Assembly: GCA_028023455.1 (NCBI GenBank)
Contig: JAQFVV010012987.1
Coordinates: 186,001-250,000, forward strand
Direction: 5' to 3'
Source: Epiperipatus broadwayi
Lineage: Eukaryota; Onychophora; Udeonychophora; Euonychophora; Peripatidae
DNA length: 64,000 nucleotides
The notes under the pieces are model-generated. The model worked only from the letters and a program-made list of their open reading frames with translations, was not told the DNA's origin and made no database searches. This document shows positions 44,688 through 56,780 of the stretch, piece after piece. A program made the position numbers and the translations under genes. Numbering within the stretch: the stretch's first letter is position 1; every line of letters begins with the position of its first letter.

Positions 44688-47578
44688 TATTAAATGGTTT
44701 GATCCATGATGTCATACTAGGGGCAGACTTCCTACACTTACACTCTTGTATTGTTGATTTCTCCAATAAAATAGTTAGGATTGATGATGAGGTCTTGGAG
44801 ATGACATTGCTTCCAAGATATGGCCTACCTGAGGTTGATTGTGTTGTATCAAATATTCCTGAAGCACTTATAGACACTAAACTTGCAGAGTCCAATCTAT
44901 TAGATAGCAAAAGTGCAGGAGAGTTAAGATCTATCATTAATCAGTTTAACCCAGTTTTTTCGGAGATTCCAGGAGTTATACCTGGATTCCAACAGAGAAT
45001 TAAATTGAAGGATGACCAACCATTTCAATCCAGATCGTATCCTATCCCGTACCAATATCGGCAGGAAATATCCAAACAGATCAACAAAATGCTGGAGTGG
45101 GGGATCATTTCCAAATGCTCTTCACCTTACTGCAATCCAGTTGTAACTGTGAAGAAGAAAGATGGGTCGATGAGATTTTGTTTGGATGCTCGGCAGCTAA
45201 ACAAAATTACTGTTCCAGACAGAAATATTCCACCGCCCATTCATGAGTTATTCGTGAGATTTGGAAACAAGAAGGTATTTTCTACCTTCGATCTGACTTC
45301 CAGCTATTGGCAGATCGAGCTTCATCCTGATGATCGTCAGTATACTGCTTTTAGGTACGAAGGTTTTACCTATCAATTCAATAGGATGCCATTTGGGTTG
45401 ATCAATAGTGGTGCTGGTCTAATTAGATGTATAGATAAGACCCTTTCTCCTGAGATTAAGCGAATCATAACCATTTATGTGGATGATGTGATTATTGCAT
45501 CATCCAGCATTGAAGAACATCTTCAACAACTCACTACATTTTTCCAGGAGTGCTTTCACAAAGGAATAAAAATCAATTTCAAGAAAAGTACCCTGGCATC
45601 TGATCAGGTAGTCTTTTTAGGTCATATCATAGGTTGTAATGGGATAAGACCTCATCCAGATAAAATCTCTGCCATTCAAAACTTTCCTAGGCCTACTAAT
45701 AAAAAGCAGATTCGGTCATTCTTAGGTTTGTGTAATTTTTACCACCGTTTCTACAAAACATTTGCTGGCCACATGGAACCTTTATTGAAATTAATCAGGA
45801 AAGAAGAAAAATGGAATTGGACCGAAGAACAGGAGAGGGCATTTGAAAATATCAAAACAGGGTTTTTACAGCAAACAATTTTGGCTTTCCCTGATTTTGA
45901 TAAACCATTTGTCGTTCAAACTGACAGTAGTGGTTTCGGGTTAGGGGTAACATTATCCCAAATCCAGGAGGATGGTCAACCTGGCGTCCTGTACTTTATC
46001 AGTCGACTCCTGAAAGGTCCGGAGTTGAATTATACGGTAACTGAGAAGGAGGCACTAGCTATAGTGTGGGCCTTCCAGAAGTTCCGACAGATGCTTCTCG
46101 GATCTGAGGTGATAGTGGTCACAGACCATAAGAGCCTTGAATTCCTGAACCACAGCTATTTGACTAACAGTCGCCTAGTTAGGTGGAGTCTGCTGTTGCA
46201 GGAATTTAATTACACTGTAAGGTATTGCAAAGGATCCGAGAACATAGTAGCGGATATACTTAGTCGGAATCCATGTCGGTCAGATCAAAACCATCTATCT
46301 GTAGAGGATGCCTACATTACAAATGTCAACTTAATAATTGATAGTAATGTAGAGGATGAGTTAGAAAGGTTGCCCAGATTACAATTTGAAGATCCGAATT
46401 TAAATTTAGTCATAAGAGCCCTAAAAGGAGAAGTTTTGAATGTGCCCAAGAATCTGACACTTTATAAGGTAGAAAATCAGATTTTGTTTTATCAAATTGA
46501 TTCAAATACTGTAGAGTGGAAAGTAATGATACCTACAATTTTACGTACCCCACTCATAAAGTATATTCACTGTTTGTATGGACATTACGGTGCCCGTAAA
46601 ACAGAACATACTATGAAAACTTGGTTTTACTGGCCAGGCATGTATAAAGATATCTTGAAAACACTTCAGGATTGTCTAGTATGCCTAAAAGCTAAACCAG
46701 TAAACCAAAATTATAGCGAGGCATTAAAATCTATAATTCCTGAAAGACCAAATGAGATCTTGGCGATCGATTATTATGGGCCACTACCTCCATTCAATAA
46801 GCAAAGATATCTCTTGGTCGCCTATGATCTCTTTTCGAAATATGTCTCTGCTTACCCTATACCTCAGGCTAATACCAGACACACAATCAGGGTATTAGAC
46901 ACTCTTCAATTCCCCAAGATAGGAAAACCTAAAACTATTTTGTCAGACCATGGAACACCTTTCCTATCTAAGGAATGGAAAAGATGGGTGGAGAAACTAC
47001 AAATTAAACACGTGCTCACTTCCATTAGGAATCCACAATCAAACCCTTGCGAACGCATAATGCGGGAGCTTGGCCGTTTGTTCCGGACTTACCTAAAGGA
47101 TGAGCATAGGGGGTGGGTGAAGCAGACAGAACGGGTAGTGAATTACATAAATTGGGGTGCAAATGAATCTACTGGATTCGCGCCCATCCAACTACATTTT
47201 AACCAACCTATTCCTTCATTATTTGTGAAATACAAACCTCCAATTGAATGTCATCACTATGACATAGAAACTAAAATTCAAATGGCTCGACAACAGTTAA
47301 TTAATAAATCCAATTTTAGAAATAAAAAGGGAAAGAAAAGCAGACATCACTTTAAGATTGGAGACAAGGTTTTTGTGAAAACACATAGCCCAAGTAAACC
47401 AATGGATAATGTTTATCATAAATTTTGTCAACAATATGCTGGACCATATGCTATTGTGAAACAAGCTGGCCCAAATGCATTTTGGTTAAATATTGATGGA
47501 GAGATAAAGGGAACTTATAATGCTCGGATATTAAAGCCATACAGTGGTTGTCAAGAATTGCCATGTACAGAAGCTTAG
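44678..47578 (+). CDS. pol: Pol of element C: RT, RNase H, integrase
   Basis: An open frame of 966 codons, with first codon GTG, so it has no normal start and probably continues from the protease frame. The protease end is at residues 1-25 (VILGADFLH). RT spans about 115-330, with catalytic YVDD at 267-270 and FGLINSGAG upstream. RNase H spans about 405-530, with FVVQTDSSG (D416) and VTEKEALAIV. The integrase zinc finger has H631, H636, C666 and C669. The integrase core has D698, D757 and E792, giving D,D35E. The C-terminal GPY/F module is near residue 920 (YAGPYAIVKQ). All catalytic residues are present. The enzymes copy RNA to DNA and insert it. It has no stop within 966 codons, consistent with recent insertion. 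Confidence 0.93.
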   Translation: MFLILNGLIHDVILGADFLHLHSCIVDFSNKIVRIDDEVLEMTLLPRYGLPEVDCVVSNIPEALIDTKLAESNLLDSKSAGELRSIINQFNPVFSEIPGVIPGFQQRIKLKDDQPFQSRSYPIPYQYRQEISKQINKMLEWGIISKCSSPYCNPVVTVKKKDGSMRFCLDARQLNKITVPDRNIPPPIHELFVRFGNKKVFSTFDLTSSYWQIELHPDDRQYTAFRYEGFTYQFNRMPFGLINSGAGLIRCIDKTLSPEIKRIITIYVDDVIIASSSIEEHLQQLTTFFQECFHKGIKINFKKSTLASDQVVFLGHIIGCNGIRPHPDKISAIQNFPRPTNKKQIRSFLGLCNFYHRFYKTFAGHMEPLLKLIRKEEKWNWTEEQERAFENIKTGFLQQTILAFPDFDKPFVVQTDSSGFGLGVTLSQIQEDGQPGVLYFISRLLKGPELNYTVTEKEALAIVWAFQKFRQMLLGSEVIVVTDHKSLEFLNHSYLTNSRLVRWSLLLQEFNYTVRYCKGSENIVADILSRNPCRSDQNHLSVEDAYITNVNLIIDSNVEDELERLPRLQFEDPNLNLVIRALKGEVLNVPKNLTLYKVENQILFYQIDSNTVEWKVMIPTILRTPLIKYIHCLYGHYGARKTEHTMKTWFYWPGMYKDILKTLQDCLVCLKAKPVNQNYSEALKSIIPERPNEILAIDYYGPLPPFNKQRYLLVAYDLFSKYVSAYPIPQANTRHTIRVLDTLQFPKIGKPKTILSDHGTPFLSKEWKRWVEKLQIKHVLTSIRNPQSNPCERIMRELGRLFRTYLKDEHRGWVKQTERVVNYINWGANESTGFAPIQLHFNQPIPSLFVKYKPPIECHHYDIETKIQMARQQLINKSNFRNKKGKKSRHHFKIGDKVFVKTHSPSKPMDNVYHKFCQQYAGPYAIVKQAGPNAFWLNIDGEIKGTYNARILKPYSGCQELPCTEA

Positions 47579-48216
47579 TTATTTGTAAACAGATGACCAT
47601 GATTAAAATAGATGAAAGTGAAGTTTATAAAAAAAAAATGTAAATGGGTATATGCAAGTGTATTGTAATGAGAAAGACATCATTGTTCGTGAGTAAATAG
47701 CTAGAGTAGGTAGATGTGATGAGGATGCACTCAAATTAATGTTGAAACATTTTATTGAGGTATCTTAGAATTGGCTGAGATGTGGGAATGGACCCATAGA
47801 ATGTGGGAATCCCATATTTTGTTCAGACCTTATAAAAATCCAATAAGACTCCTAGGGAGCAGGATATAGGCTGACAAACTCAAATATGTGCCTTCTGGAA
47901 CAGAGACACTTAACCAGTCAAATTCAGACTATTCAACCGTCATATAGTTAGCAATTTTAGAAAGGATAATAGAAACAATGTTAATGATGACAGTAATTCA
48001 ATGTTAAGATGAAAGAGATAAGGATAGGAGTCTAACCAAAAATGAGTAATATAAAAAAAAAAAAAAAGCAAATGTATATTGATGGGTAAATGAAAATAAG
48101 TACTACAGCATTAGAACTCTCCCTATTTAAAAAGAATAAAATTATCCAACACAATAATCATCCAAACCTTTGTTTAGGTGCTAAAATTTTGACAATGGTC
48201 TAAATTTTAACCTTCT
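47579..48216 (+). other. 3' untranslated region of element C
   Basis: About 640 bp with no ORF of note and no envelope. It includes a poly(A) run near 48052. Confidence 0.7.
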
Positions 48217-48230
48217 AAGGGTAGGGGAAA
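48217..48230 (+). other. Polypurine tract of element C
   Basis: AAGGGTAGGGGAAA directly before the 3' LTR. Confidence 0.85.
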
Positions 48231-50357
48231 TGTAAGGTGATGTCCAATCCTTATTAAAAAAAAAATAACAATTTGGAGACATATACACATATATATACCA
48301 CAAACATAACCATACATTCATGAAGGAATGAACACATTTTTTTTTATTAAATGTAAAATAAAATATATACATATACACATATATATATACATGAATGTAG
48401 ATTTTAAATCATGACGTGACAAAATAAAAAAAAAGAATATTTAACATTAAATTCTAGTAACCACGTTTCTTTTGTTTAAAAGAGGAAAAAAAGAGTAAAC
48501 CTTTGTTGATTTTGGGAACGTGAAAAAAAAAATATCTAAGCAACAGATTTTTTTTTTTTGTTTTAAGTTGTTGTTGGTTTTGCTTGTTCAACTGAAATGC
48601 ACGAAAGTAAAGTTGTAAAGAATATTTTAATTAATATATTAGTTATTAGGATTTCCATTCTTTATTAATATTAAACTATTTAATATTTGGAATTTTATTA
48701 TTGATAATTGTAAAATGTTTTAAAAAGAAAAAAAAAAACTATTTAATCGATGAACTTTCGTTCGTTCAAATAAATGCTAAGAGCATTTATAGTTATTTAA
48801 CATTGTTAAAAAAATATAATTGCAATCAAATGTTTCTGGGATAAAATAAAATCAACTAATGATGAAATAGAACGTTATTAACATTACTTTAAAAGTAAAA
48901 TCTTTATCATACGTTTCATACATATATAAATAAAACTGCATAGAGATAGCGTTCGTCTTATAATATAACGTAAGCTTTAAAAAAAAAGGATTCATATTTA
49001 ATAACTTATATTGTGTAAATAAAATTTAAAAATGCACTTTTGCTAATTGAGTGTCAGGGGATTTTTCTATCCTCTTGGTGTCGTTGACGTGTGATGGAGG
49101 ATCGTATTTATTGGTATATATATATTGTTTAAATCAACGTGGGAAAATCTTGTTATGAATGGAAAATGCATGGCTTTAAAATCAAACGCCGAGGAATTCA
49201 ATTTCGTCATGGAAATTGTAATGCTTAAAACGTCAACATGATTTAATATACATGAAGGAAAGAAAGACATTATCTGCTAAGAATCCCGAAGCTGCTCTTA
49301 AAAATTTAATGTGTTATTGTTTTAAGGAATTCCAAAATTTCATTATATTTTATGTTTCAAATTTTTTTTTTTTTAATGTATACCGAGAGTTGGGTTGTGA
49401 ATTTTTCTCACTCTTATATCCAAGTGTAGCAAACATTTTTTTTTTTAAAAAAGAAAAAACAAAAGAACCCATTTGTTTGGATTTTTATAGGGTGAGAGAG
49501 ATGCACAACTCAAACTATACATCAATATATTATAAATGTTTTGTAAATAAAATATTATCATAATGGAAGGTTTAAAACTGGACAATGACTGAAACAAAAA
49601 GGTAAGATTTTAAATATTTACATTTATTAAATAATTAATACGATAAAATCAAACTAATTAATAATTAGATATATATAATATTTTCTTAACTATACAAAAC
49701 ACAAATTAGCAATTCATAGACATAACTTTGAGGTATATTTAAAGGACGTAAACAGAATGATAATCATACATTAATAATATAATTTTATATTCAAAATAAT
49801 TAATACGTTATTGTAAATTATGCACTAAATTTTATAATTCTTATTTCAGCCCATATTTTAATATTTGAATTACAGTTAGTCATATTGTTGTAAGGATAAA
49901 TTAATGTTTTATAATAATCATGTATATATTCGGTTGATTTATAAATATTATAACTATAAGCATGATCTGTTAATAAATATTTATTGTTTAAAGTTAAAAC
50001 CTTTGTTTCTCTGGTCTCTATATTGTCAAGCATCATTCATACTTCACTCACCAGTATAGCTATTATACCTACATACAGATTTTAATTTATTATTAGCAAT
50101 AGCCATTAAGGATCTATATAGAGGTCACATTATTGCCATCCTATTTAATTCCATCCTTGAGCAGAGTTAAAGGCTAGTATCTGCACTGAGTTAGAACTCC
50201 GAGTAGTAATAGGACCTATAAGTAGAGAAGGCTCTGGGTGTACTATCCTAAAAGGTTTTATAGTCCGTTACATATTTTGGCAACCCAAACATTTGGGGCA
50301 GCAATTAATTAAATATCTTACCCTGTAGACGCCCAGTACATTTTACGGTCCGTTACA
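48231..50357 (+). repeat. 3' LTR of element C
   Basis: A full copy of the 5' LTR. It is 6 bp longer through homopolymer length differences and is followed by (TA)n. Confidence 0.95.
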
Positions 50358-51674
50358 ATATATATATATATATATATATCCTTGTACATTTCCTAGTAAG
50401 TCAATATTTAGTGCTTGGATATGCAGAAAGATTCTATGATAATTAGTTAAAGTAAAGGGAATATTTAATATAGTTTTATAATTTTTTTATAAAACGTGGA
50501 GTAAATAATTTATGCAAAATATGAAAAAAAAATTAGTTGTTAATTATTTACCCCCTTAAAACATCTCTATTAAGTGTTTGGTAATTAGTGTAATTTTTAA
50601 AAATTACCATTGTTGTCCCTTCAAAAAATTGTAAAATATATTTAGATAATTTGGGAAATTAATTGGTGTTTTATTAAGTCTAATAATACATCTACAAAAA
50701 ACTTAAGACCAAAATCTTTATTTAAATATGGCTATTGTACAGTTTTTTAATATTAAAATATATTACTTTGCAATTGAAAAGAACTTGATAGTTATTTATA
50801 AGTAAATTATAATAGTCAGGATGTAAACCTTCGGACGCAATTTGGTCTGATACTGCTAGAAAAGTTTTAGAGAATAACATTGTGTGGTTGAAAAATTAGG
50901 GGAAATGTTAATTAAGTTGTCTTAAATGAAGTTTTACAAATGGAATATTCAATTAATATGCTAAATATAAAGATCTTGTATCAATGTGAACATTAATATC
51001 TAACCCATAGAAAATTATTCTTAGTATGGTAAATTTTTAAAAATTCCCAATGAAATTATATTTTCAGTTTGATGAAATTATAGTATATAGGTTTGTGAAT
51101 AATCTCATGCAATATTTAACTTGTTTTAGTTACCTATATAATTTTTCAGATAGCTTTTGTATCAGATCCTAGCATAAGTATTCTTGTTAACATTTACAAC
51201 ATTATGACCATAGATCTTTCAAACTTTTAAATATCTTCCCGATATTGTTCCGTATTGTTTTTAATTATGATATTTGGTAAGCCAATAGTTTTGAGATAAA
51301 ATTAAAAACTTTATTCAGTCTTAGTAACTAATATGTCAATTTGCAAGATATAAAGTACTAATAATTAGGTTATAATCAGATATAAAGCAATTAATATCTT
51401 AATTCTGAAGAAATAAAAGGACATGGTGTGAAAAAATAAGGTTCATATTAATGTCTCTTAAAGATTTTAAGACAAAACTATGCTCTGGATGAATATTTAG
51501 CAAATACAGAAAAGATTTTATTTGTTAAAAATTTCCAAAGATAATGAAAATTATAACTAAAAATCTTAAACTTTCACTGTTAACACTGTAGATTAAAAAT
51601 TTACCTACATTTTTATGTTTTTATCATTTATATATTTATATAATTTATCACTTCCCATTAAAACATTTTAATCC
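50358..51674. other. Right flank of element C with no gene seen
   Basis: Starts with the (TA)n target. The RT fragment on the left flank does not recognisably resume here. Confidence 0.5.
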
Positions 51675-51787
51675 ATCTGTGATGTATGTGATGTGATGTA
51701 TTTGGCTTCTCCTTAAATGAAGTCAAGAATATCTCGGCAACTATGCCCAGATAAACCTGTTAGCCACTTTATTTTCCATTCCCCACT

Positions 51788-52054
51788 CTAAGTCTTCTCA
51801 TATTCTGCCCCATCCCATTTCCACAACATAACCTTTGTCAATTCTATGGCCTTTATATCTAAATCCCCCTTATCTTTTTCCAAAACCAGCATAAAAACTA
51901 ATAACTTCCTTTCCGTATAGTCACTTTGTTCATACCTATTCTCCCATAACTTCATTATCTGTATCCTTTCTGCTTTCAAGCATTTACATTCAATCAACAG
52001 ATGCCTAATATTTTCTATACCTTCCTTACACAATTTGCACACTAAATCCCCCAT
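51788..52054 (-). pseudogene. LINE ORF2 C-terminal Cys/His knuckle
   Basis: The frame contains CKLCKEGIENIRHLLIECKC, a C-x2-C…H…C zinc-knuckle-like motif seen at the C-terminus of many LINE RTs. It is followed by a stop and the 3' tail region. A frame change separates it from the RT thumb part upstream. Confidence 0.7.
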
Positions 52055-52255
52055 AGTTTCTCATTTACATGTATATTCTCTTGTTGCTAAAGATCCCGTT
52101 CAAGCCTTAAACAATAAATTACTTTCCTTACTATTATCATAAATTAACTCGCATCCAATATTCCGTTTACTTCTATATATATTTAAACACTTCTTACCCT
52201 CCATACTAGTTCTCCATCTCTCCAACTCCATATTTTTTATTAATGCTTCTATTCT

Positions 52256-55120
52256 TTAATCCCATTCCTTACCACTATAGCACTCAACAATCCTCCTATC
52301 ACAATCATACAAGTATACCGATATAAATTCTTTATCCAAATCTTTTGTATACTGCATTACTTTTCTCACCCATCTTGTTATCTGCCCTTTACTCATAACC
52401 CAATTAAACACTATTTTGGCTATTCTTTTACTATCCATAAACTGCAACCTACCAAACATTTTCATTTTGCTTTTTGCATCTCTCATATAAAAACTTGACC
52501 ATCCCATTTCTCCTTGAATTGCCTCCTTTGCTGTCCACATCTCTGCATCTAATGCATGTCTTCCTACTTCCCTTTGTACTTTTTCTAAATAATCTAAAAC
52601 TCTTTTACTAACACATAATGCATCATTACTATATGTTGACCCTGCTACTGCAACTCCCTTCCATGCAATTCTAGCTACATCATATTTATTATATGAAAAT
52701 ACCATTATTTTCTTTATCAAACCCTTTCTTTTCTTTGCTTCATTTACCAATCTTTTCTCCCATTCATCCAAAGAATTTTCCTGATTACATAAGATGATTC
52801 CCAAATACCTATATCTATCCACCACACTTAACTTTATATCCCCCAATAAAAATTCTACATCTTCTCTTTCCCCAGTATTAACCATCATTATATTTGGATT
52901 TTTCTTCATTAAATTTAATCCCCATCTCTTTACCCACCCTTGTACATGTCCTCAACATAATATCCATATCTTCTCTTCTTTCTGCCCATAAAAAGATATC
53001 ATCTGCAAAAAAAAGACCCGACAAAGTATATACTCCCTTGCCACCTATTAACGATATCTCTACCCCTCTTCCTAGTCTTTCTATTGCTTTCTCCATTTCA
53101 CTCAAAAACAACAAAAACAAAATAGGTGACATAGGGCATCCTTGTCTTAATCCCACCCCATTTTTAACTTTAATTAATTCTATATCCCCTAATTAGTAAA
53201 TATAATAATTATTTTCATATAATTTCTAATAATATTTACTAAAGCTTCATCCACTCACAAATTGGCTAATCTTACCCATAATATATTTCTATTTACTCTA
53301 TCATAAGCTTTCTCTATATCTATAAAACTCATATATAATGATCTACCTGAATTCCTACTCATCTCCGTAAATTGCGTAACTACAAACAAACTATCTCCTA
53401 TGTGCCTATCTGACCTAAAACCTCCTTGCATTTCGCCCACTATATTATTCTCTTTCATCCATTTTACAACTCTTCCAGATACCATAAATGAGAAAACTGT
53501 ATATAAAACTGATGTTACCACTATCGGTCTATAATTATTTAACTTTCTATGATCCTTACCCTTTCCTTTAAATAATAATCTTATTCTTGTATTACTCCAA
53601 CTACCCGGAAAAACTCTCTTCTGTGCCACCTTATTAAAACATGATAATAACTTTGCTTTTGTTCTATGCCCTAAATTCATTACCATCTCTGCTTCCCATC
53701 CATCTAAACCTCTCACCTTTCCACTTTTCAATCTCTTAACTGCCTTATTCAGTTCATTTTTTGTGAACCTAATATTCCCATTAGCTTTCATGTTTTCTAT
53801 CACTAATTCCTTCACATCTAACATATTTTCTATATCCATTACATATTTATTTAAGATTCTCTCTAACTTGCCTCTAGAGCATTCTTTTCCCTCATCATCT
53901 ATTAATACTATTTCTCTTTTCGCTACATTTCTCCTTTTAATATAATTGCAAAATTTTTTACTACCATTTCTTCCACTTTTATTAATATCCTTCAACAATT
54001 TACTATTTAACTTCATCCTCTCTCTATAATTATTTATTTTGGCCAACTTCTTCTTTTCTAAGTGCTTTCCCCATTTAGCATTAATATCATTTTCACTTTC
54101 TTTGCTCTTAATAGCACACTTATATTCTCTGCATGCTTCTTTCCTCTCTTTTACACTTTTACTCTCATTTTTTATTACTTTTATTCTTCTGCATATTCTC
54201 AACTAAAACCCTATTGGTCACTTTTTCTATTTCACCACACCAGTTCTTATACTCATCCCCATCCAACTGCTCCATGGATTCTTCAACTTTTATTTTATAT
54301 TCTTCCAACTTATTCTTATCATTCACTCTCCAGCCACCTCTTTCACTATTATTTCTATCTTTATTTCTAACCTCCATCACATTACTAACCATTTCTATTA
54401 CAATAAAGTTATGATCACTTTTACATACTCTCTCTTCATTATCAAACACCTTAATTTTTCGTATTTTTATTCATTCCCTCTTTCTCTACCAATACATAAT
54501 TATTGTGTGAAATACATTATTCCTAGACCACGTGTATTGTCCCTCATACACATTTGATAAATTCCCAATGCTTAAATTTACACTTTGACAAAATTCCTTC
54601 AACAACTGACCATTCTTATTATCTACATCATCAATTTCTTCAATATGTCCATTCATATCCTCTATAACCATTATTCTCTTCCCCTTTTCTTTGAAACTCT
54701 ATATATCCTTAACTAGGCATTCATATATAATATTGTTCCACTCCATTACAGTTTGACTATCTCCAGTGGTGATATACACTACATCCACTATCCATTCTTG
54801 TCTACCCAACCTTATTTCAAACCACAAATGCTCTTGACATTTAATAGTACTTAAATATTTTTTCGATATAACACTTATACCACCACCCCATTTTTTTTTC
54901 TGTTTATACCCTGCCATACCACCTCTTCCAAAATAGGTTCTTCTTCTTCTCTTAGATGAGTTTCCACTACTGCTAATACCTCAAGCTCTTCATTTTCAAT
55001 TGCTTTATTTAATTCCAGCCACTTTTCTGGTCTCCTACCACCTTGCATATTCAAAAACCCAATTTTAACAATTTCTTCTTTCCTAACTATTCTTTTATAA
55101 ATTCTTTTGATTCATTCTTC
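52256..55120 (-). pseudogene. LINE ORF2: AP endonuclease and reverse transcriptase (broken)
   Basis: The endonuclease starts with IGFLNMQGGRRPEKWLEL and VVETHL (about 55060-54950), then EDMNGHIEEI, GQYTWSR and SDHNF (about 54670-54410). These are the Asn/Asp/His landmarks of the EEP endonuclease that nicks target DNA. RT follows at about 54200-52256, with LNNYRPIVVTSVL, GEMQGGFR, FIDIEKAYDRVNR, GLRQGCPMSPILF, catalytic FADD at 52998-53009 (plus-strand coordinates) and RYRYLGI. At least four frame changes split the frame (near 54460, 54190, 53255-53160 and 52900), so it is a dead copy. RT does target-primed reverse transcription. Confidence 0.85.
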
Positions 55121-55322
55121 TCCATTATGTTTATAACAAACTTTCTTACCATTAATCTTACAAAACCATTCCCTCTCCACATCTACACTTATATCTAAAT
55201 CAACTATCTTTTGCTTATTTTTTATATCCCTTCCATTCTTTTTCTTTTTGATAAAATTACAATTTAAAAGCCCACCCCCCTTTAAAAGTTTCCCAAATTA
55301 TTCTCTTTAAATATCAGACTCC

Positions 55323-55866
55323 CTAAAATTCACTTCCTTGTTTTCCTAAGTGCAATCCATCTTTACTATATAACTCCCTCTTTCCAATAACCCAATCCCA
55401 TACATCCACAAACACAACATTATTTCTCTCACACAATTTTTTCACTCTCTCATTTATAGAACATGCCCTATCTAACAAATGCCTTTTATCAAATCTTGGT
55501 AATACTCCCACTACTCCTACTTCTCCTTTAATCTCCCTCAAATTTCTAATCAATTCTACATACTTATACATACTCATCCATTACTCTCTCTGATGGCTCT
55601 AACAAATTATTAGTCTCTACCATCACATATACATCTCTACTACCTTGCTTTCTTACTTTATTTGTCACATCCCCAATTTTTGCTCCAGGCAAACATACTC
55701 TAACATACCTGCTTCTATTTTTCCTTGCAATTATATCCCCACATTCTCTTATTAGTGAATCTCCTTTCAATACTGTCTCATAGTCTACTTTCTCTACTTC
55801 ATCTGTAATATTTTCTACCACCTTCTGGACCTCCTTATCCATTTCTTCCTTATCATTTTTACTCAA
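55323..55866 (-). pseudogene. LINE ORF1 esterase (SGNH hydrolase) domain
   Basis: Two overlapping frames together show the domain. VLKGDSLIREC has the nucleophile GDS block, ETNNLLEP fits the usual GTNNL block with the first Gly replaced by Glu, and SKDGLHLGKQG is the Asp-x-x-His block. Such esterase domains are known in ORF1 of CR1 elements. The break between frames at about 55565-55577 is one frameshift. Coiled-coil sequence between PHD and esterase (about 55870-56090) contains stops. Confidence 0.75.
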
Positions 55867-56097
55867 TAATTCCTTTATCTCCTCACACTTTGTCTATAAC
55901 AATTTTAATTCTACTTCTACATCCTTCACTTCTTCATCTATCTTACTTATTCTCTGGCTAACCATCTCCATTGCATTACTACTTCCTCCACCCATTTTTC
56001 CTGGCACTCCACTAAACCCATACTCTGTCCTATCTTCCTTAACTACATTTTCCTCCCTCTCCTCTGACTTTCTTTCCAGACTACCTACACTTAGAAA

Positions 56098-56298
56098 CTA
56101 CTTTCTCACCTCTTTAATCACATTTACACACTGACTACATATCCAGAAACCTGTTAAATCCTTCCTATTCTTATTCAAACATTTCAAATAATACACCTCA
56201 GCACACACTGTACACTCTACTAGTGCTCGTCTAATTCTCTTCTGCCGATTGTATATACATTGTTCCATACAAATGCAATCCATATTCTTAGTTTTCAA
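56098..56298 (-). pseudogene. LINE ORF1 PHD-type zinc finger
   Basis: A frame of 66 codons with a Cys-rich pattern. CICMEQC is followed by CTVCAEVYYLKC and WICSQC, so the order C-x-C…C-x2-C…(H replaced by Y?)-x4-C…W-x-C-x2-C fits a PHD finger with one weak ligand. PHD fingers bind histone tails, and in CR1 ORF1 the role is unknown. It is followed by a stop. Confidence 0.65.
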
Positions 56299-56320
56299 GT
56301 CACCTATTCTCTATTTGACT

Positions 56321-56780
56321 TTATAATACCTCTCCTATTCTTCAAACATCCTTATATGGAAAAATAAAAAAAACTTTTTTACTTTTTCCAAACTTGATCC
56401 AATTATAACCATGTGTTTACTAACATTAGGCCTCCCAAACATTGCCTTTCTTCTCAAAATAAATGCCTATTTTATAATTTAAAAACCTTCAGTAACAAAC
56501 TTAACTAAAATGAATTAAACTTACATACAACTTTTTTTATAAATACCTCTTTATAATACTTCCTATTCTTCAAACACCCTTATACAAAAAAATAAAAACT
56601 TTTTTTACTTTTTCCCAAACCTGATCAAAACTATATCCACGTGTCTTCTAACGTTAGGCCTCCCAACCCTTGCCTTTTTTCTCAAAATAAGTATCTATTT
56701 TAAAATTTAAAAAACCTTCAATAACAAACTTAACTAAAATGAATTAAACTTACAAACAACTTTTTTATAAATATTCTTAT
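56321..56780 (-). repeat. Two 230-bp monomers in the LINE 5' region
   Basis: TTATAATACC…CCTATTCTTCAAACA starts at 56321 and again at 56551. Both copies continue with ACTTTTTTACTTTTTCC, TTAGGCCTCCCAA, TCTCAAAATAA and AACTTAACTAAAATGAATTA. Tandem monomers upstream of ORF1 suggest a monomer-type promoter. Confidence 0.8.

Larger units (their letters stand above)
39161..50357 (+). mobile_element. LTR element C, near-complete Ty3/gypsy retrotransposon
   Basis: Two direct LTRs of about 2.12 kb (39161-41281 and 48231-50357) start TGTAAGGTGATGTCC and end TTTTACGGTCCGTTACA. By eye they differ only by length changes in homopolymer runs. The order is LTR, PBS, Gag, protease, RT, RNase H, integrase, purine tract, LTR. 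The enzyme order, D,D35E integrase and GPY/F tail place it in Ty3/gypsy. No envelope ORF was found. Flanking ATAT in (TA)n tracts fits a 4-bp target duplication. Frame breaks in gag and at the protease/RT boundary mean this copy is not obviously functional. Confidence 0.95.

Noticed and set aside
52794-54414. Several plus-strand Ser/Pro/Phe-rich ORFs
   Set aside because: They are antisense shadows of the minus-strand LINE ORF2, whose RT blocks are clear.
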